From positions 1-53,292 of the forward strand of contig NZ_SSMQ01000085.1 of assembly GCF_005144585.1 (NCBI RefSeq): a stretch of 53,292 nucleotides of DNA. The letters are read 5' to 3'. The DNA comes from Polyangium fumosum (GTDB lineage: Bacteria > Myxococcota_A > Polyangia > Polyangiales > Polyangiaceae). The position numbers were made by a program, and so were the translations under genes. Below the pieces are notes generated by a model that saw only the letters and a program-made list of their open reading frames with translations, had not been told where the DNA came from and made no database searches. This document shows positions 45,031 to 53,165 of the stretch, in pieces (positions within the stretch are counted from its first letter, which is position 1; each line of letters begins with the position of its first letter).

Positions 45031-45771
45031 ATGATTCGAATGAAGATGTTTCGGCGCGCCTTGATGGTCGCCATGCTCGTCGCCGGCACATGCACCGTGG
45101 CGAGCGCCGGCCAGCCGAACGAACTCGTGTACGAGATCACCGATTCAGACACCCTCTACCTGGTGGCGACGCGCTATTACGGCGACCCAGCGGCTTTCAA
45201 GCTGATCTTCAAGAAAAACGAGGCCGTCCTGCGAGAAGCGCACGACAAATATATGCTCGACGCCGCCAAGCGTGGCGTGCCGCCCAAGCCGTTCGGGACC
45301 GGGACGATCTGGCCGAAGACCAGGATCGTGTTGCCCCAGGAGCTCGCGACGCCGGCAGGCGTCCTTTACGAGCGGCGGAGTTTGCCCCTCAAGCGCGAGA
45401 TCGCGGAGATGATCGCGCGCAAGAAGCGGGTGGACCTGGACGACCTCGGGCAGATCGCGACAGAAATGCGCCCTCTCGGGATCAGGCCTCCCCAGCCAAC
45501 CCCTGCGCTCCCGGGCTACGCGCAGGTGTCCGCCGCGAGCAGCGCCGTCGCGAGGGAGACGCCACCGAAGTGGTTCGGGCAGCCGGAGAACGAATTGCAT
45601 CGTTGTGCCGTCGCCGTATGCGGCAAGTTCCAGTCGCTTTGTTATTATGAGTGCCTCGGGGTCGCGAAGAGGTTCCTCGACGGCGGCGCGTCGTGCAGCC
45701 ATCTCCCGGCGACCTTGCCGTACGACCAGCCGGAGGCCTCTGCGCGTGATTGCAGCGCCATGCTGGAGTAG
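45031..45771 (+). CDS. Secreted protein with LysM-like segment
   Basis: A 246-aa protein with a signal peptide ending TVASAG near residue 27. GGGAGGAC precedes the start; ATG 45040 is an in-frame alternative. Residues 32-105 (YEITDSDTLYLVATRYYGDP, then FKLIFKKNEAVLR and IWPKTRIVLP) follow the LysM pattern of a peptidoglycan-binding fold. The C-terminus has six Cys residues (CAVAVCGKFQSLCYYECLG) that could form disulfides. It lies 25 bp after the receptor kinase gene and 4 bp before the next gene, in one probable operon. Confidence 0.75.
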   Translation: MIRMKMFRRALMVAMLVAGTCTVASAGQPNELVYEITDSDTLYLVATRYYGDPAAFKLIFKKNEAVLREAHDKYMLDAAKRGVPPKPFGTGTIWPKTRIVLPQELATPAGVLYERRSLPLKREIAEMIARKKRVDLDDLGQIATEMRPLGIRPPQPTPALPGYAQVSAASSAVARETPPKWFGQPENELHRCAVAVCGKFQSLCYYECLGVAKRFLDGGASCSHLPATLPYDQPEASARDCSAMLE

Positions 45772-45775
45772 AGCC

Positions 45776-46519
45776 ATGAAGAACGAGACGAAGGGTTCGA
45801 CACTTCGACGATGCTTTGGGCTCGCCGTGGTCCTCGGGACGCTTTGGGCTGTCCCCGCGCCCGCGGCCGAAGCGGATACGTTGCCTCTGGCCTCGGCGAA
45901 CGCCAAGGCCTCCCAACCGGGAGCGGCAGAATCCAAGCCAAGCCAGGCCGTGATGGCCGGAGACATGGTCCCGGATTGCAACGGCGGGACGACGCCGACC
46001 CCCTACTGGCTGACCCGGATCCTCTTTCATGGCGCGTTCTGCGTGCACGCGCCGAAGAACGCGCGTCTTCAGGTCGATTACGGCACGACCCTCGTAGGGT
46101 ATGAGGACCAGCAGAACGGCAAGCTCAGCGAGCATCAGGCCTACTACTCGCTCTCCAGGATCGTGATTCCGCCGGGGCAACGCCGCGTGATATGGGCCGT
46201 ATGCGGAGGGGCCGGGATGTCGCTGCCGAACGGCACCCGCGTCGTTCCGACCGTCCGGATGGACGCGGCGAGGGTCGCCCAGATAGGCTCGTTGATTCGT
46301 GGCCTCGCGGACGAGGAAGCCGAATACAACAAGTCGTTCGCCGTTCTCCAGGGAACGAAGGAGCCGGCCATCAAGGATTTCATCGAGCCGCGCCTGGACA
46401 ACATCCAGGAGAGCATCGATACGCAGACGGGGCCGCTCCGCGCCGCGCTCCTCCAGGAGAACCACAAGATCCTCCGGGGAAAAGGGTTTCATGTGGCCCC
46501 GACCTGGAACGAGGATTAG
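45776..46519 (+). CDS. Secreted protein of unknown function
   Basis: A 247-aa protein starting at ATG 45776, only 4 bp after the LysM-like gene. The signal peptide is residues 1-31 (LAVVLGTLWAVPAPAAEA). The mature part has three Cys residues (DCNGG, AFCVHAP, VCGGAG) and a charged helical C-terminus (RGLADEEAEYNKSFAVLQGT). I recognise no family. The context with a receptor kinase and a LysM-like protein suggests an envelope role. Confidence 0.8.
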   Translation: MKNETKGSTLRRCFGLAVVLGTLWAVPAPAAEADTLPLASANAKASQPGAAESKPSQAVMAGDMVPDCNGGTTPTPYWLTRILFHGAFCVHAPKNARLQVDYGTTLVGYEDQQNGKLSEHQAYYSLSRIVIPPGQRRVIWAVCGGAGMSLPNGTRVVPTVRMDAARVAQIGSLIRGLADEEAEYNKSFAVLQGTKEPAIKDFIEPRLDNIQESIDTQTGPLRAALLQENHKILRGKGFHVAPTWNED

Positions 46520-46594
46520 CCGCCGCCGAACACCCTCGGGGGGGCCCTCGACCTGGTTGCGTGTGGTACGCGGACGCTACAGTGGTACGCGCGC

Positions 46595-46612
46595 ATGACA
46601 CCGAAGTGTCAT
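46595..46612 (+). promoter_or_regulatory. Palindrome upstream of the sigma-54 promoter
   Basis: ATGACAC-CGAA-GTGTCAT is a perfect 7-bp inverted repeat 65 bp before the -24 box at 46677. Two direct copies of GTGGTACGCG lie just upstream (46563 and 46582, 19 bp apart). Both are placed where a sigma-54 activator would bind. Confidence 0.4.
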
Positions 46613-46676
46613 GACGGCGTGACTACGCCCGGCGAGAGCCCCCTCGATTCTGCGGCTGCGCGCGTCTCTCGGATGC

Positions 46677-46691
46677 TGGCACGGCTTTTGT
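46677..46691 (+). promoter_or_regulatory. Sigma-54 (-24/-12) promoter
   Basis: TGGCACGGCTTTTGT matches TGGCAC-N5-TTGC at all positions but the last. It ends 19 bp before the lipoprotein ATG, leaving a very short leader. A sigma-54 activator gene is present at 37136 in the same window. Confidence 0.55.
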
Positions 46692-46710
46692 CGTAGGGGC
46701 AACCGAGGTC

Positions 46711-47931
46711 ATGCGCATGCATCCTGGATCTACGGAATCGACGAGGAATCTTTTGGGAGGGCTCTTGCTCGGCGCCGCGCTCGGCGGGTGCGCGCCGCCG
46801 GCGCCGCCGCAGGCGCCCGCGATGTACGAGTACCAGGTCTCGCACCTGTCGAATGGGAAACCCCTCCGCTTCGAGGCCAAGGACTCCGTGCGCACGGTCG
46901 ACAAGAAGGTCCGTGTCGGCGAGCGCCAGGTCTACAGCGCGAGCGGCAGGTACGTGGGCAAGGAGGTCGTCTACACGACGGAGCCGACCGAGGTCCCCTT
47001 CCACGAATGGCACGTCTACCAGGGCGATACGGAGATCGACGCGCTCAGCGCCCTGCGCATCGCCCGGGATGCGGCCTTCGAGACGGCGTACGACCAGGAG
47101 CGCGAGCGCGTCCGCCAGAGCCACGCCCGCGCCCTCGAGCTTTACGAGACGGACGTGCTCCGCGCGCAGAGCAAGAAGAACCTCGGGCTCGGCCTGGGGA
47201 TCGTCGGGATCGTCGGGATGCTCGGCGCGGGCGTGTTGTTCGCGGCCACGAAGAACGACCCCTCGCCGCCTGTCCCGTCGGCCGCGGCGGGGGCTATCTC
47301 CCTGGGCTTCATGGCCGTGGGGATTGGTGGATTTTACGTGCGAGGGCAAGGTTCGCGCGAGCAGGACGCTGCCATGAGGCAGGCCGAGAGCCTCGCCGGG
47401 GTGCGCATGGAAAACAAGTTCCAGCGCTTTGCGACCGAGGAGCACGTGCGAAATGTCGTCGAGGGCCAGCGTCCGCGCGCATCGGCGCCCGCGGAGACCA
47501 CGGCGGTCCCCGAGATCCGGATGGCGAAGACGCTGGATCCCGCCCTCACGACGGGGATCCCGAACAACGAGAAGCTCGGCCCCGCGCTGATCGCGATATG
47601 GACGCCCGAGGCCTACGGGATCGACCATGCCAAGGCGCACGAGGTCTTCGAACGGGAGCTTTTGCGGTCGGTCCTCTATTACAACAACGCGGGCGGGAAG
47701 ATGCCCCGCCACGAGGGCAACCTCGCCGTGTACACGGACGAGGCGTCCCTCCGCGCCGCCGAGGGGGACACCAGCAAACCCGAGGGAATGCCGGCGGTCA
47801 AGCTGCTCGCCCTCGCGGTCGCCATGCAAACCGGGATCTACGTGCACCACGAAGGCCAATCCTCCGTCTTCACGGTGCTCGACGGGGACACGATCCAAAA
47901 ACTGCTCCTGCGGGCGACGGAGCCAAAATGA
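46711..47931 (+). CDS. Lipoprotein with two membrane-like helices, unknown function
   Basis: A 406-aa protein. The signal GGLLLGAALGGC ends in a good lipobox (Cys at 27). The middle has two hydrophobic stretches (LGLGIVGIVGMLGAGVLFAA and AISLGFMAVGIGGFYV) either side of a short loop, so the protein may span the membrane as well. It has charged helices before and after. No family was recognised. It sits behind a sigma-54 promoter candidate, and its stop is 4 bp from the stop of the convergent small lipoprotein gene. Confidence 0.85.
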   Translation: MRMHPGSTESTRNLLGGLLLGAALGGCAPPAPPQAPAMYEYQVSHLSNGKPLRFEAKDSVRTVDKKVRVGERQVYSASGRYVGKEVVYTTEPTEVPFHEWHVYQGDTEIDALSALRIARDAAFETAYDQERERVRQSHARALELYETDVLRAQSKKNLGLGLGIVGIVGMLGAGVLFAATKNDPSPPVPSAAAGAISLGFMAVGIGGFYVRGQGSREQDAAMRQAESLAGVRMENKFQRFATEEHVRNVVEGQRPRASAPAETTAVPEIRMAKTLDPALTTGIPNNEKLGPALIAIWTPEAYGIDHAKAHEVFERELLRSVLYYNNAGGKMPRHEGNLAVYTDEASLRAAEGDTSKPEGMPAVKLLALAVAMQTGIYVHHEGQSSVFTVLDGDTIQKLLLRATEPK

Positions 47932-47935
47932 CCGT

Positions 47936-48319
47936 TCAGTCGACCTCGACGAGCGCTTGCGCGACGACCTCGCCGACGCGCGCCTCGACACGACAGGTGC
48001 CGCGCGCCTGGGCGCGAAGCTCCCACGCCGACCGCTGATAGTCTCGCGCGTGCGGGAGGTTGAATTCGAGGACCTCGCGCGCGCGCTCCGGCTTCTCTAC
48101 GGGCGCGAGGGTGCAGACCTCCGGCGTCGCCGAGCGTGGCGCGTCCACCATCCCTGCAATGGCGCGGCCGTCGCCCGCGCGCAGCCGCACGAAAAGGAAC
48201 CGTTTCTCGCCTCGGTGCAGGAGCTGCGGACCACACCCCGAGAGCGTCCCGACGAGCGTGGCCACGAGGAGCGCGCATGGCTTTCCGCGTTGCCCCTGCC
48301 CCTTCGCCTTGCGCGCCAT
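47936..48319 (-). CDS. Small lipoprotein
   Basis: A 127-aa protein. ATG 48319 is chosen because it opens a lipoprotein signal (CALLVATLVGTLSGC, lipobox Cys at about 29); the in-frame extension upstream is Arg/Ser-rich and not protein-like. The mature 98 residues contain strands such as KRFLFVRLRAGDGRAIAGMV and two further Cys residues. Function unknown. It converges with the lipoprotein gene ending at 47931. Confidence 0.75.
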   Translation of the reverse strand: MARKAKGQGQRGKPCALLVATLVGTLSGCGPQLLHRGEKRFLFVRLRAGDGRAIAGMVDAPRSATPEVCTLAPVEKPERAREVLEFNLPHARDYQRSAWELRAQARGTCRVEARVGEVVAQALVEVD

Positions 48320-48554
48320 GGCGCCAAGCCTACCACACCCCCACGAGCTGGCCTGGAGGAGGAGCCCACGTACGTGGCGCGCCGAGCCGCGCGAGGCCGA
48401 CCGCGTCGGCGAGCCGCGCTTGGTGCTCGGGTCCGGTGGGCCTCGAAGCGCTCGGCCAGAAAAATAATTTTCGTCCATCGGTCACGTTCCCTCGTCGCGG
48501 TCCGTCATCGCAGTGCTGGACGATTCCCAGTCGATCTGACCCAGGAGACGAACG

Positions 48555-49010
48555 ATGCAGGCACGGATGAAAAACCCGGCGGTGATCCTTCCCGAGGCGA
48601 TGCCCGCCCTTCTCAATGTGATCAAGGCCGCGAAGAAAGGCGGCGTGCCGGAAAGGACACTCGAGCTTGTCCATCTGCGCGCGAGCCAGATCAATGGATG
48701 CGGTTATTGCGTCGACTCGGGCGCGCGCAACGCCAAGAAGGCCGGCGAGAGCGACGAACGGCTGTTCGCCGTGGCGGCCTGGCGGGAAACGCCCTACTTC
48801 ACCGAGGCCGAACGCGCCGCGCTGGCGCTCGCCGAGGCCGCCACGCGGCTCAGCGATCGGTCGGATCCGGTCCCGGACGAGATCTGGAACGAGGCCGTCA
48901 AGCATTACGACGAGCAAGGGCTGGCGGCCTTGACCCTGATGATTGGCCTGACCAACCTGTTCAACCGCCTCATGGCCACCACCAAGCAGGTCGCTGGCAC
49001 GGTCTGGTAG
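48555..49010 (+). CDS. Carboxymuconolactone decarboxylase / AhpD-like protein
   Basis: A 151-aa all-helical protein of the CMD/AhpD family. The family core reads QINGCGYCVDSGARNAKKAG, with the redox CxxC at C49 and C52. The His normally found four residues after the second Cys (C-x-x-C-x-x-x-H) is Gly56 here, so the usual proton relay is missing. AGGAGACG precedes the ATG. Family members reduce peroxidase partners or hydroperoxides. With the CxxC kept, a thiol-redox role remains possible. It is a single gene with no obvious partner. Confidence 0.9.
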   Translation: MQARMKNPAVILPEAMPALLNVIKAAKKGGVPERTLELVHLRASQINGCGYCVDSGARNAKKAGESDERLFAVAAWRETPYFTEAERAALALAEAATRLSDRSDPVPDEIWNEAVKHYDEQGLAALTLMIGLTNLFNRLMATTKQVAGTVW

Positions 49011-49044
49011 TCGCGTGATGCCGGGGCGCGCGTCGTGCGCGCCT

Positions 49045-49551
49045 TCAGCACTTGTCCCGAAAGTGCAGCGTCAGCCGGAACGTCGGCGACGTGCCCTCCG
49101 GCGCGTGCACCTTCCACTGCGGCAGCTTCCGCGCCAGGCAGCGCCAGACGACGTCCGGCTCGTTCTCCACCGTGTTGTCGACCTGATCGACGCGGAGGAC
49201 CTTTCCGTCGGGCGCGAGCGTGACCACCACCGTCACCGAGCCGACCCGCAGCTCCGCGCAGCCCTGCTTGTAGATGAGCTCGTGACAGCTCAGCGCGTGG
49301 TTCGTGGCCTCGGCTTCGTGGATCCACGCCTCCGGGTAGGGCGGAGGCCCGGCGGGCGTGACGTCCGCGGGGGCGGGCGGCGGCTCGCTCGAAGCTTGCG
49401 CCGCAGCCGAGGGGACGTGCGGATCGTCTGCAGCAGGGGCCGTCGCCGCCGGAGCCGCGGGCGGGGAGGATGCCGGCGCGGGGGGCACGCCGGTGCAAGC
49501 GGCACAGGTGACGAACAGGGCGGCGAGCGGCGGGCGGGCGTCGAGGGGCAC
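49045..49551 (-). CDS. Exported protein with TonB-C/AgmX-like C-terminal domain
   Basis: A 168-aa protein. A hydrophobic start (PPLAALFVTCAACTG) suggests export, but the lipobox is poor. An Ala/Pro linker runs to about 70. The C-terminal domain (HELIYKQGCAELRVGSVTVV, then DGKVLRVDQVDN and LPQWKVHAPEG) matches the TonB-C-like fold of myxobacterial AgmX-type proteins: a conserved strand, a basal Cys pair and a final TFRLTLHF strand. It is probably periplasmic. It is divergent from the ATP-grasp gene, 81 bp apart. Confidence 0.75.
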   Translation of the reverse strand: MPLDARPPLAALFVTCAACTGVPPAPASSPPAAPAATAPAADDPHVPSAAAQASSEPPPAPADVTPAGPPPYPEAWIHEAEATNHALSCHELIYKQGCAELRVGSVTVVVTLAPDGKVLRVDQVDNTVENEPDVVWRCLARKLPQWKVHAPEGTSPTFRLTLHFRDKC

Positions 49552-49632
49552 GCGAGGTGGATCGGTTATGCCAGGGGGGCCGAAGGGCGGTCAAGGACGG
49601 TCGCGGACGCCGACTCGGTGTACCCTCGTTGC

Positions 49633-50427
49633 GTGCCGACGCTCGTCCTCTCCCATCGCTACAGCCCCGACTCGAACGCGCTCTTCGCCGCTGCGCTCGC
49701 GGCCGGCTGGGACATCGAGCGCCTTCACGCCTTCCGTTGCCCGGACGGCCTCGCCGCGCGCGCCCCGGTGTTCTACGGCGAGACGATCCTCGCCGACGCG
49801 ATCATGGACGACCTCTGCCTCGTGCTCCTCGAACCGACGAGCGATTGGCTGCCCAGGCTCCCGCAGCGCCACCGCCTCCGTGACGTGCGTCTCACGACGC
49901 TTTCGGAAGCCCTGTCGATCCAGGAGCGCGTGTTCATCAAGCCGACCGACGAGAAGTGCTTCCCCGCCCGCGTCTACGCCAACGGCGCCGCGCTCGATCC
50001 GGACCCGGTGTTGCCGCCGGACCTGCCCGTGCTGGTGAGCGAGCCGGTCGTCTTCGAGGTGGAGTTCCGGTTTTTCGTGCGCGAGCGCGAGGTGGCGGCC
50101 TTCTCGCCGTACATCCGCAATGGCGAGATCGCACGGAATGCCGCGGGCGATTGGGAGGCGGCCCCCGCGGAGATCGAGGCGGCGTCCACCGCGATCCGCG
50201 CGGTGCTCGACGACCCCGACGTGGAGATGCCTCCCGCGGTCGTCGTGGACGTCGGGCGCATGGCCGGGCGTGGCTGGGGCGTGGTCGAGGCCAACCCCGC
50301 GTGGGCCTCGGGGCTTTGTGGATGCGACCCGGCGAGCGTGCTTTCCGTGCTGCGGCGCGCGAGCGTGGCGCGGGACATGTTGTCGGAGGCCGAAACGCGC
50401 TGGGTGCGCCGCGTCATGAAGAGCTGA
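49633..50427 (+). CDS. ATP-grasp domain protein (DUF4343-like)
   Basis: A 264-aa protein. The start is taken as GTG 49633, where the conserved N-terminus begins (MPTLVLSHRYSPDSNALF). Lys in FIKPTDEK, the Glu/Asp pair in EVEFRFFVREREVAAFSPYI, and D-x-G and E-x-N in VVVDVGRMAGRGWGVVEANP are the nucleotide and metal features of the ATP-grasp fold. Family members join a carboxylate to an amine or thiol; the substrate here is unknown. The TGA is formed inside the left end of a palindromic repeat element, so the original C-terminus may have been altered. Confidence 0.8.
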   Translation: MPTLVLSHRYSPDSNALFAAALAAGWDIERLHAFRCPDGLAARAPVFYGETILADAIMDDLCLVLLEPTSDWLPRLPQRHRLRDVRLTTLSEALSIQERVFIKPTDEKCFPARVYANGAALDPDPVLPPDLPVLVSEPVVFEVEFRFFVREREVAAFSPYIRNGEIARNAAGDWEAAPAEIEAASTAIRAVLDDPDVEMPPAVVVDVGRMAGRGWGVVEANPAWASGLCGCDPASVLSVLRRASVARDMLSEAETRWVRRVMKS

Positions 50428-50767
50428 GCATGGGTCTCGTCGTGAAGTCGTTTCGCTGGGGCTTTGCCCCAGGCCCCAGCAGGGGCTGTCCGCCCCTGCA
50501 CCCGGACCAGCCAGGGGCTGGACCCAGGCTCGATGAGCTGCGCTCCGCGCAGCTCATCGAACAGGCCCGGTCAAGACCGGCAACGACCCTGCCCACCAAG
50601 ACAGCCGCGCTGCTGGTTCGGCTGGCCCCCCGGCTTCTTCGTCGGCCTGTTTGAAAAACTGCGCGCAGCGCAGTTTTTCAACCCTGGGTCCAGCCCCTGG
50701 CTGGTCCGGGGTCGAGGGGGCGGACAGCCCCCCGCGGGGTCCGGGGCAGGGCCCCGGCGCGGCGGCC
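50424..50767. repeat. Palindromic MITE-like element, copy 1
   Basis: The first of three copies. It begins CTGAGCATGGGTCTC, overlapping the ATP-grasp stop codon. The two roughly 90-bp outer arms are near reverse complements (GGACCAGCCAGGGGCTGGAC recurs inverted). Each arm carries a long hairpin: TCGATGAGCTGCGC/GCGCAGCTCATCGA (50530-50560) and TTGAAAAACTGCGC/GCGCAGTTTTTCAA (50651-50681), both perfect 14-bp stems with 3-nt loops. The right terminal inverted repeat is missing. It fills the gap between convergent genes and may act as a bidirectional terminator. Confidence 0.9.
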
Positions 50768-50774
50768 TCAGGCC

Positions 50775-51233
50775 TCAGGGAGCCTCCACCGTATGGGTAT
50801 GGCAGTTGCTGCACGAGAACCCCTCTGCGTGGGTCTCGGGGTTGTACGTGGGGACCTGGAGCAAGGCGGCCATGCGCGTCATGACCTCGTCGAACATGAA
50901 CTGGCTCCACCGCGCTGCCTCCGGATCCTTGACGTATTCGAGGAACGCCTCCTCCGTGCCGGGGAGCGGGGCGATTTGCGCGCTCGGCATCGCATAGGTG
51001 CCATCCGTCACGCCCTGGCCGTGGCAGGTCGTGCAGTCCATCGCCTCGAACTTGGCGTCGAACGCGACGAAGACCTCCTTCATCTCCGGCATCACGACGT
51101 CGTTCATGAAGACCACGCGCTCTGCGAAGCTCATGTCCTTGTAGGCGGTCGGCTCCGCGGCGGGCTCCGGGTCTTCTCCCCCACACGCGACGACGAACAG
51201 ACACACGGCCATCGAGATGCGCTTGCAGTTCAT
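50775..51233 (-). CDS. Dihaem c-type cytochrome lipoprotein
   Basis: A 152-aa protein. The signal MNCKRISMAVCLFVVAC ends in a lipobox Cys at 17, followed by an acidic linker. Two haem c sites are visible, CTTCH in the middle and CSNCH near the end. Met residues between them (MPSAQ, MFDEVMTRM) could be axial ligands. It is probably an envelope electron carrier. It is flanked on both sides by copies of the palindromic element, and its stop lies about 8 bp from copy 1. Confidence 0.9.
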   Translation of the reverse strand: MNCKRISMAVCLFVVACGGEDPEPAAEPTAYKDMSFAERVVFMNDVVMPEMKEVFVAFDAKFEAMDCTTCHGQGVTDGTYAMPSAQIAPLPGTEEAFLEYVKDPEAARWSQFMFDEVMTRMAALLQVPTYNPETHAEGFSCSNCHTHTVEAP

Positions 51234-51371
51234 GTCTCTTCTCCCTCGACCGGGCGTTTCGCCCTGGCGCTGTCTTCACGTCGAACGAGGGGGCGCGAGA
51301 TCGACACGGCCGTCGACTTTTTTTCGAAGGCTCTCCAACGTGGCGAAAAGAGGGACGTTTGCGCTGCGCCG

Positions 51372-51742
51372 CGGCTGAGCATGGGTCTCCTCTGGGGAGG
51401 CGCGGAGCTGGGGCTTTGCCCCAGACCCCACCGGGGCTGTCCGCCCCTGGACCTGGACCAGCCAGGGGCTGGACCCAAGCTCGATGAACTGCGCGGTGCG
51501 CAGCTCATCGAACAGGCCCGGTCAAGACCCGCAGCGACGTTGCCCACCGAGACAGCCGCGCTGCGGGTTCTGCTGGCAACCTGGGTTCTTCGTCGGCCCG
51601 TTTGAAAAACTGCGCGTGGCGCAGTTTTTCAACCCTCGGTCCAGGCTGTGCCTGGTCCGGGGTCGAGGGGGCGGACAGCCCCCCGCAGGGTCCGGGGCAG
51701 CGCCCCGGCGCGGCGGCTTACGATGAGACCCATGCTCAGCCG
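51372..51742. repeat. Palindromic MITE-like element, copy 2, with terminal repeats and target duplication
   Basis: A complete 371-bp copy. The ends are perfect 18-bp inverted repeats (CGGCTGAGCATGGGTCTC at 51372-51389; its reverse complement at 51725-51742). They are flanked by a direct repeat TGCGCCG (51365-51371 and 51743-51749), as left by transposition. It holds the same two hairpins as copy 1 (51481-51511 and 51602-51632). The first has one A-C mismatch in its stem. No protein is encoded, so mobilisation would need a transposase from elsewhere. Confidence 0.9.
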
Positions 51743-51763
51743 TGCGCCGCGCCCGGAGCGCCT

Positions 51764-52504
51764 TCAGGAGGGATCGTGATAGACGTCCCGGAACACGAGC
51801 ATCGCGCCGAGCTTGCGCTCGTTCGTGCCGGGGAACCCGCACTGCGGGGCGAACGCGTCCGCGTCCCGGTACGTGCCGAAGAGCCGATCCCACAGGGGCA
51901 AATCGGAGAAGTTGTAGCGATGGACGTCGAGCTCGTGGTGCACGGAATGCAGCTCGGGCGTCTGGATGAACCACTTCAGCCAGCGCGGGCTCTTGAAATT
52001 GCCGTGGTAGAAATACTCCCCCGTCGCGGCGAAGAAGTTGAACCAGAACGCGCCTTCGAGCGAGATGCCGAGCAGGAGGTACGCAATCGTCGCGCTGAGC
52101 AGCGCATCCGAGGCCATCTCGACGGGGTGCTTGTAGAACGACGTGAGGATCTCGATACGCGCGGGTGAGTGGTGGATCTGGTGGAAGATACGCCAGAAGC
52201 CGTTCGCATGGCGCAGGCGGTGCCACCAGTAATAAAAAAAGGTGCCCACGAACCAAGCGATGAGCCCTTCGAGCCACGGGCGTTCGAGCGCAGACACCGT
52301 GAAGAGCGACGCTCCCTGGAACACGTGCACCCAGACGCGGTTCAACGCGAGCGTGATGCCAAGCTGCGCGAGGTTCAGGAGGAGCGCACGCGCATGCCAG
52401 CCAGGCACGTGCGGCAAGACGCGCCCAGGCCGCACGCGCTCGAGGACGAGGAACACGAGCGTCGAAGCCATGGTGAAGATCGTGGGGAGCGTGAGGTGGG
52501 GCAT
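51764..52504 (-). CDS. Sterol desaturase / fatty acid hydroxylase family protein
   Basis: A 246-aa integral membrane di-iron oxygenase. The histidine boxes are complete: WWHRLRH (H95, H99), FHQIHH (H108, H111, H112) and HSVHHE (H186, H189, H190), with further His at 126, 167 and 195. Hydrophobic helices surround them (for example LIAWFVGTFFYYW and ALLSATIAYLLLG). Family members hydroxylate or desaturate sterols, carotenoids or fatty acyl chains using oxygen. Sorangiineae can make sterols, but the substrate here is not evident. The gene lies between copy 2 of the palindromic element and the 42-bp minisatellite. Confidence 0.93.
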   Translation of the reverse strand: MPHLTLPTIFTMASTLVFLVLERVRPGRVLPHVPGWHARALLLNLAQLGITLALNRVWVHVFQGASLFTVSALERPWLEGLIAWFVGTFFYYWWHRLRHANGFWRIFHQIHHSPARIEILTSFYKHPVEMASDALLSATIAYLLLGISLEGAFWFNFFAATGEYFYHGNFKSPRWLKWFIQTPELHSVHHELDVHRYNFSDLPLWDRLFGTYRDADAFAPQCGFPGTNERKLGAMLVFRDVYHDPS

Positions 52505-52566
52505 GAAAAGCTCGCGTCGCAGGATCGTAGGTGTGGCCGTCGGCGACGGTAGCAGCCCCAGGGCCG

Positions 52567-53150
52567 GCGCTCAATCGGCGATCCCCCCCGCGGACAAGAC
52601 CCACGACGACCCTGCCAACGAAGTCCGCTGCGCTGACGAGCCCCGGCGGGAGACCACGAGCGCTGCGCGGGGCTCGTCCTCGATCGGTTCTCCCCGCGCC
52701 GTTGCCTCTGCGCATCCTCGACAGGCGACATCGGCTCGTGGCCTCGTCTGTTCCGCGCCGCAACAAGGCACGTCGACGCCGTGGGACCTCCGTCACGACG
52801 CCCGAACAAGGTGTGTCGGCGCGGAAGGGCAAGCGTCTCGCCACCGGACAAGCAGCAGGGCGTGTTCCCGGGGGGAAGGTCGAGCCCAAAGACAAGCACC
52901 GGACGCGGCCGAGGGTCCTTGTCGAGCTGCCGCACACGCGCCGTCGGCCGTCGAGGGAGCTTGTCGCGGAGGACAACCCGAACGCGCGCAGGCCAACGGC
53001 AGGAAACACGCCGCGTCCCTCGGTCCGTCACCCGGTGGAGGTGTTTGTCGCGCCGCCAAACATGTTTCGTCGACGCCCGAGGGCACGTGTTCGCCGCGCC
53101 GAGGCGCAGCTCTTCCACGAGGCCGCCGAGGTCCGTCTCCCGCACGGGCA
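52567..53150. repeat. Degenerate 42-bp minisatellite, about 13 units
   Basis: On the minus strand, units of about 42 bp share a pattern of CCCTCGGC, GCGTCGACG, then CTTGTTGCGGCGCGACAAG, with the CCTTGT and GACAA parts most constant. Units are diverged and of variable length. In one frame they give a 14-residue cycle (PSTADGACAAARQG-like), but stops and frame shifts argue against translation. No gene was found in this 580-bp stretch. Confidence 0.7.
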
Positions 53151-53165
53151 GCGTCGCTGGCCGTG

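Noticed and set aside
50428..50774. Small coding frames inside the palindromic elements.
   Set aside because: They are not conserved in frame between copies. The conserved feature is the base pairing.
52567..53150. CRISPR array or repeat-protein gene.
   Set aside because: No unique spacers. Repeats drift in length, so no frame stays intact.
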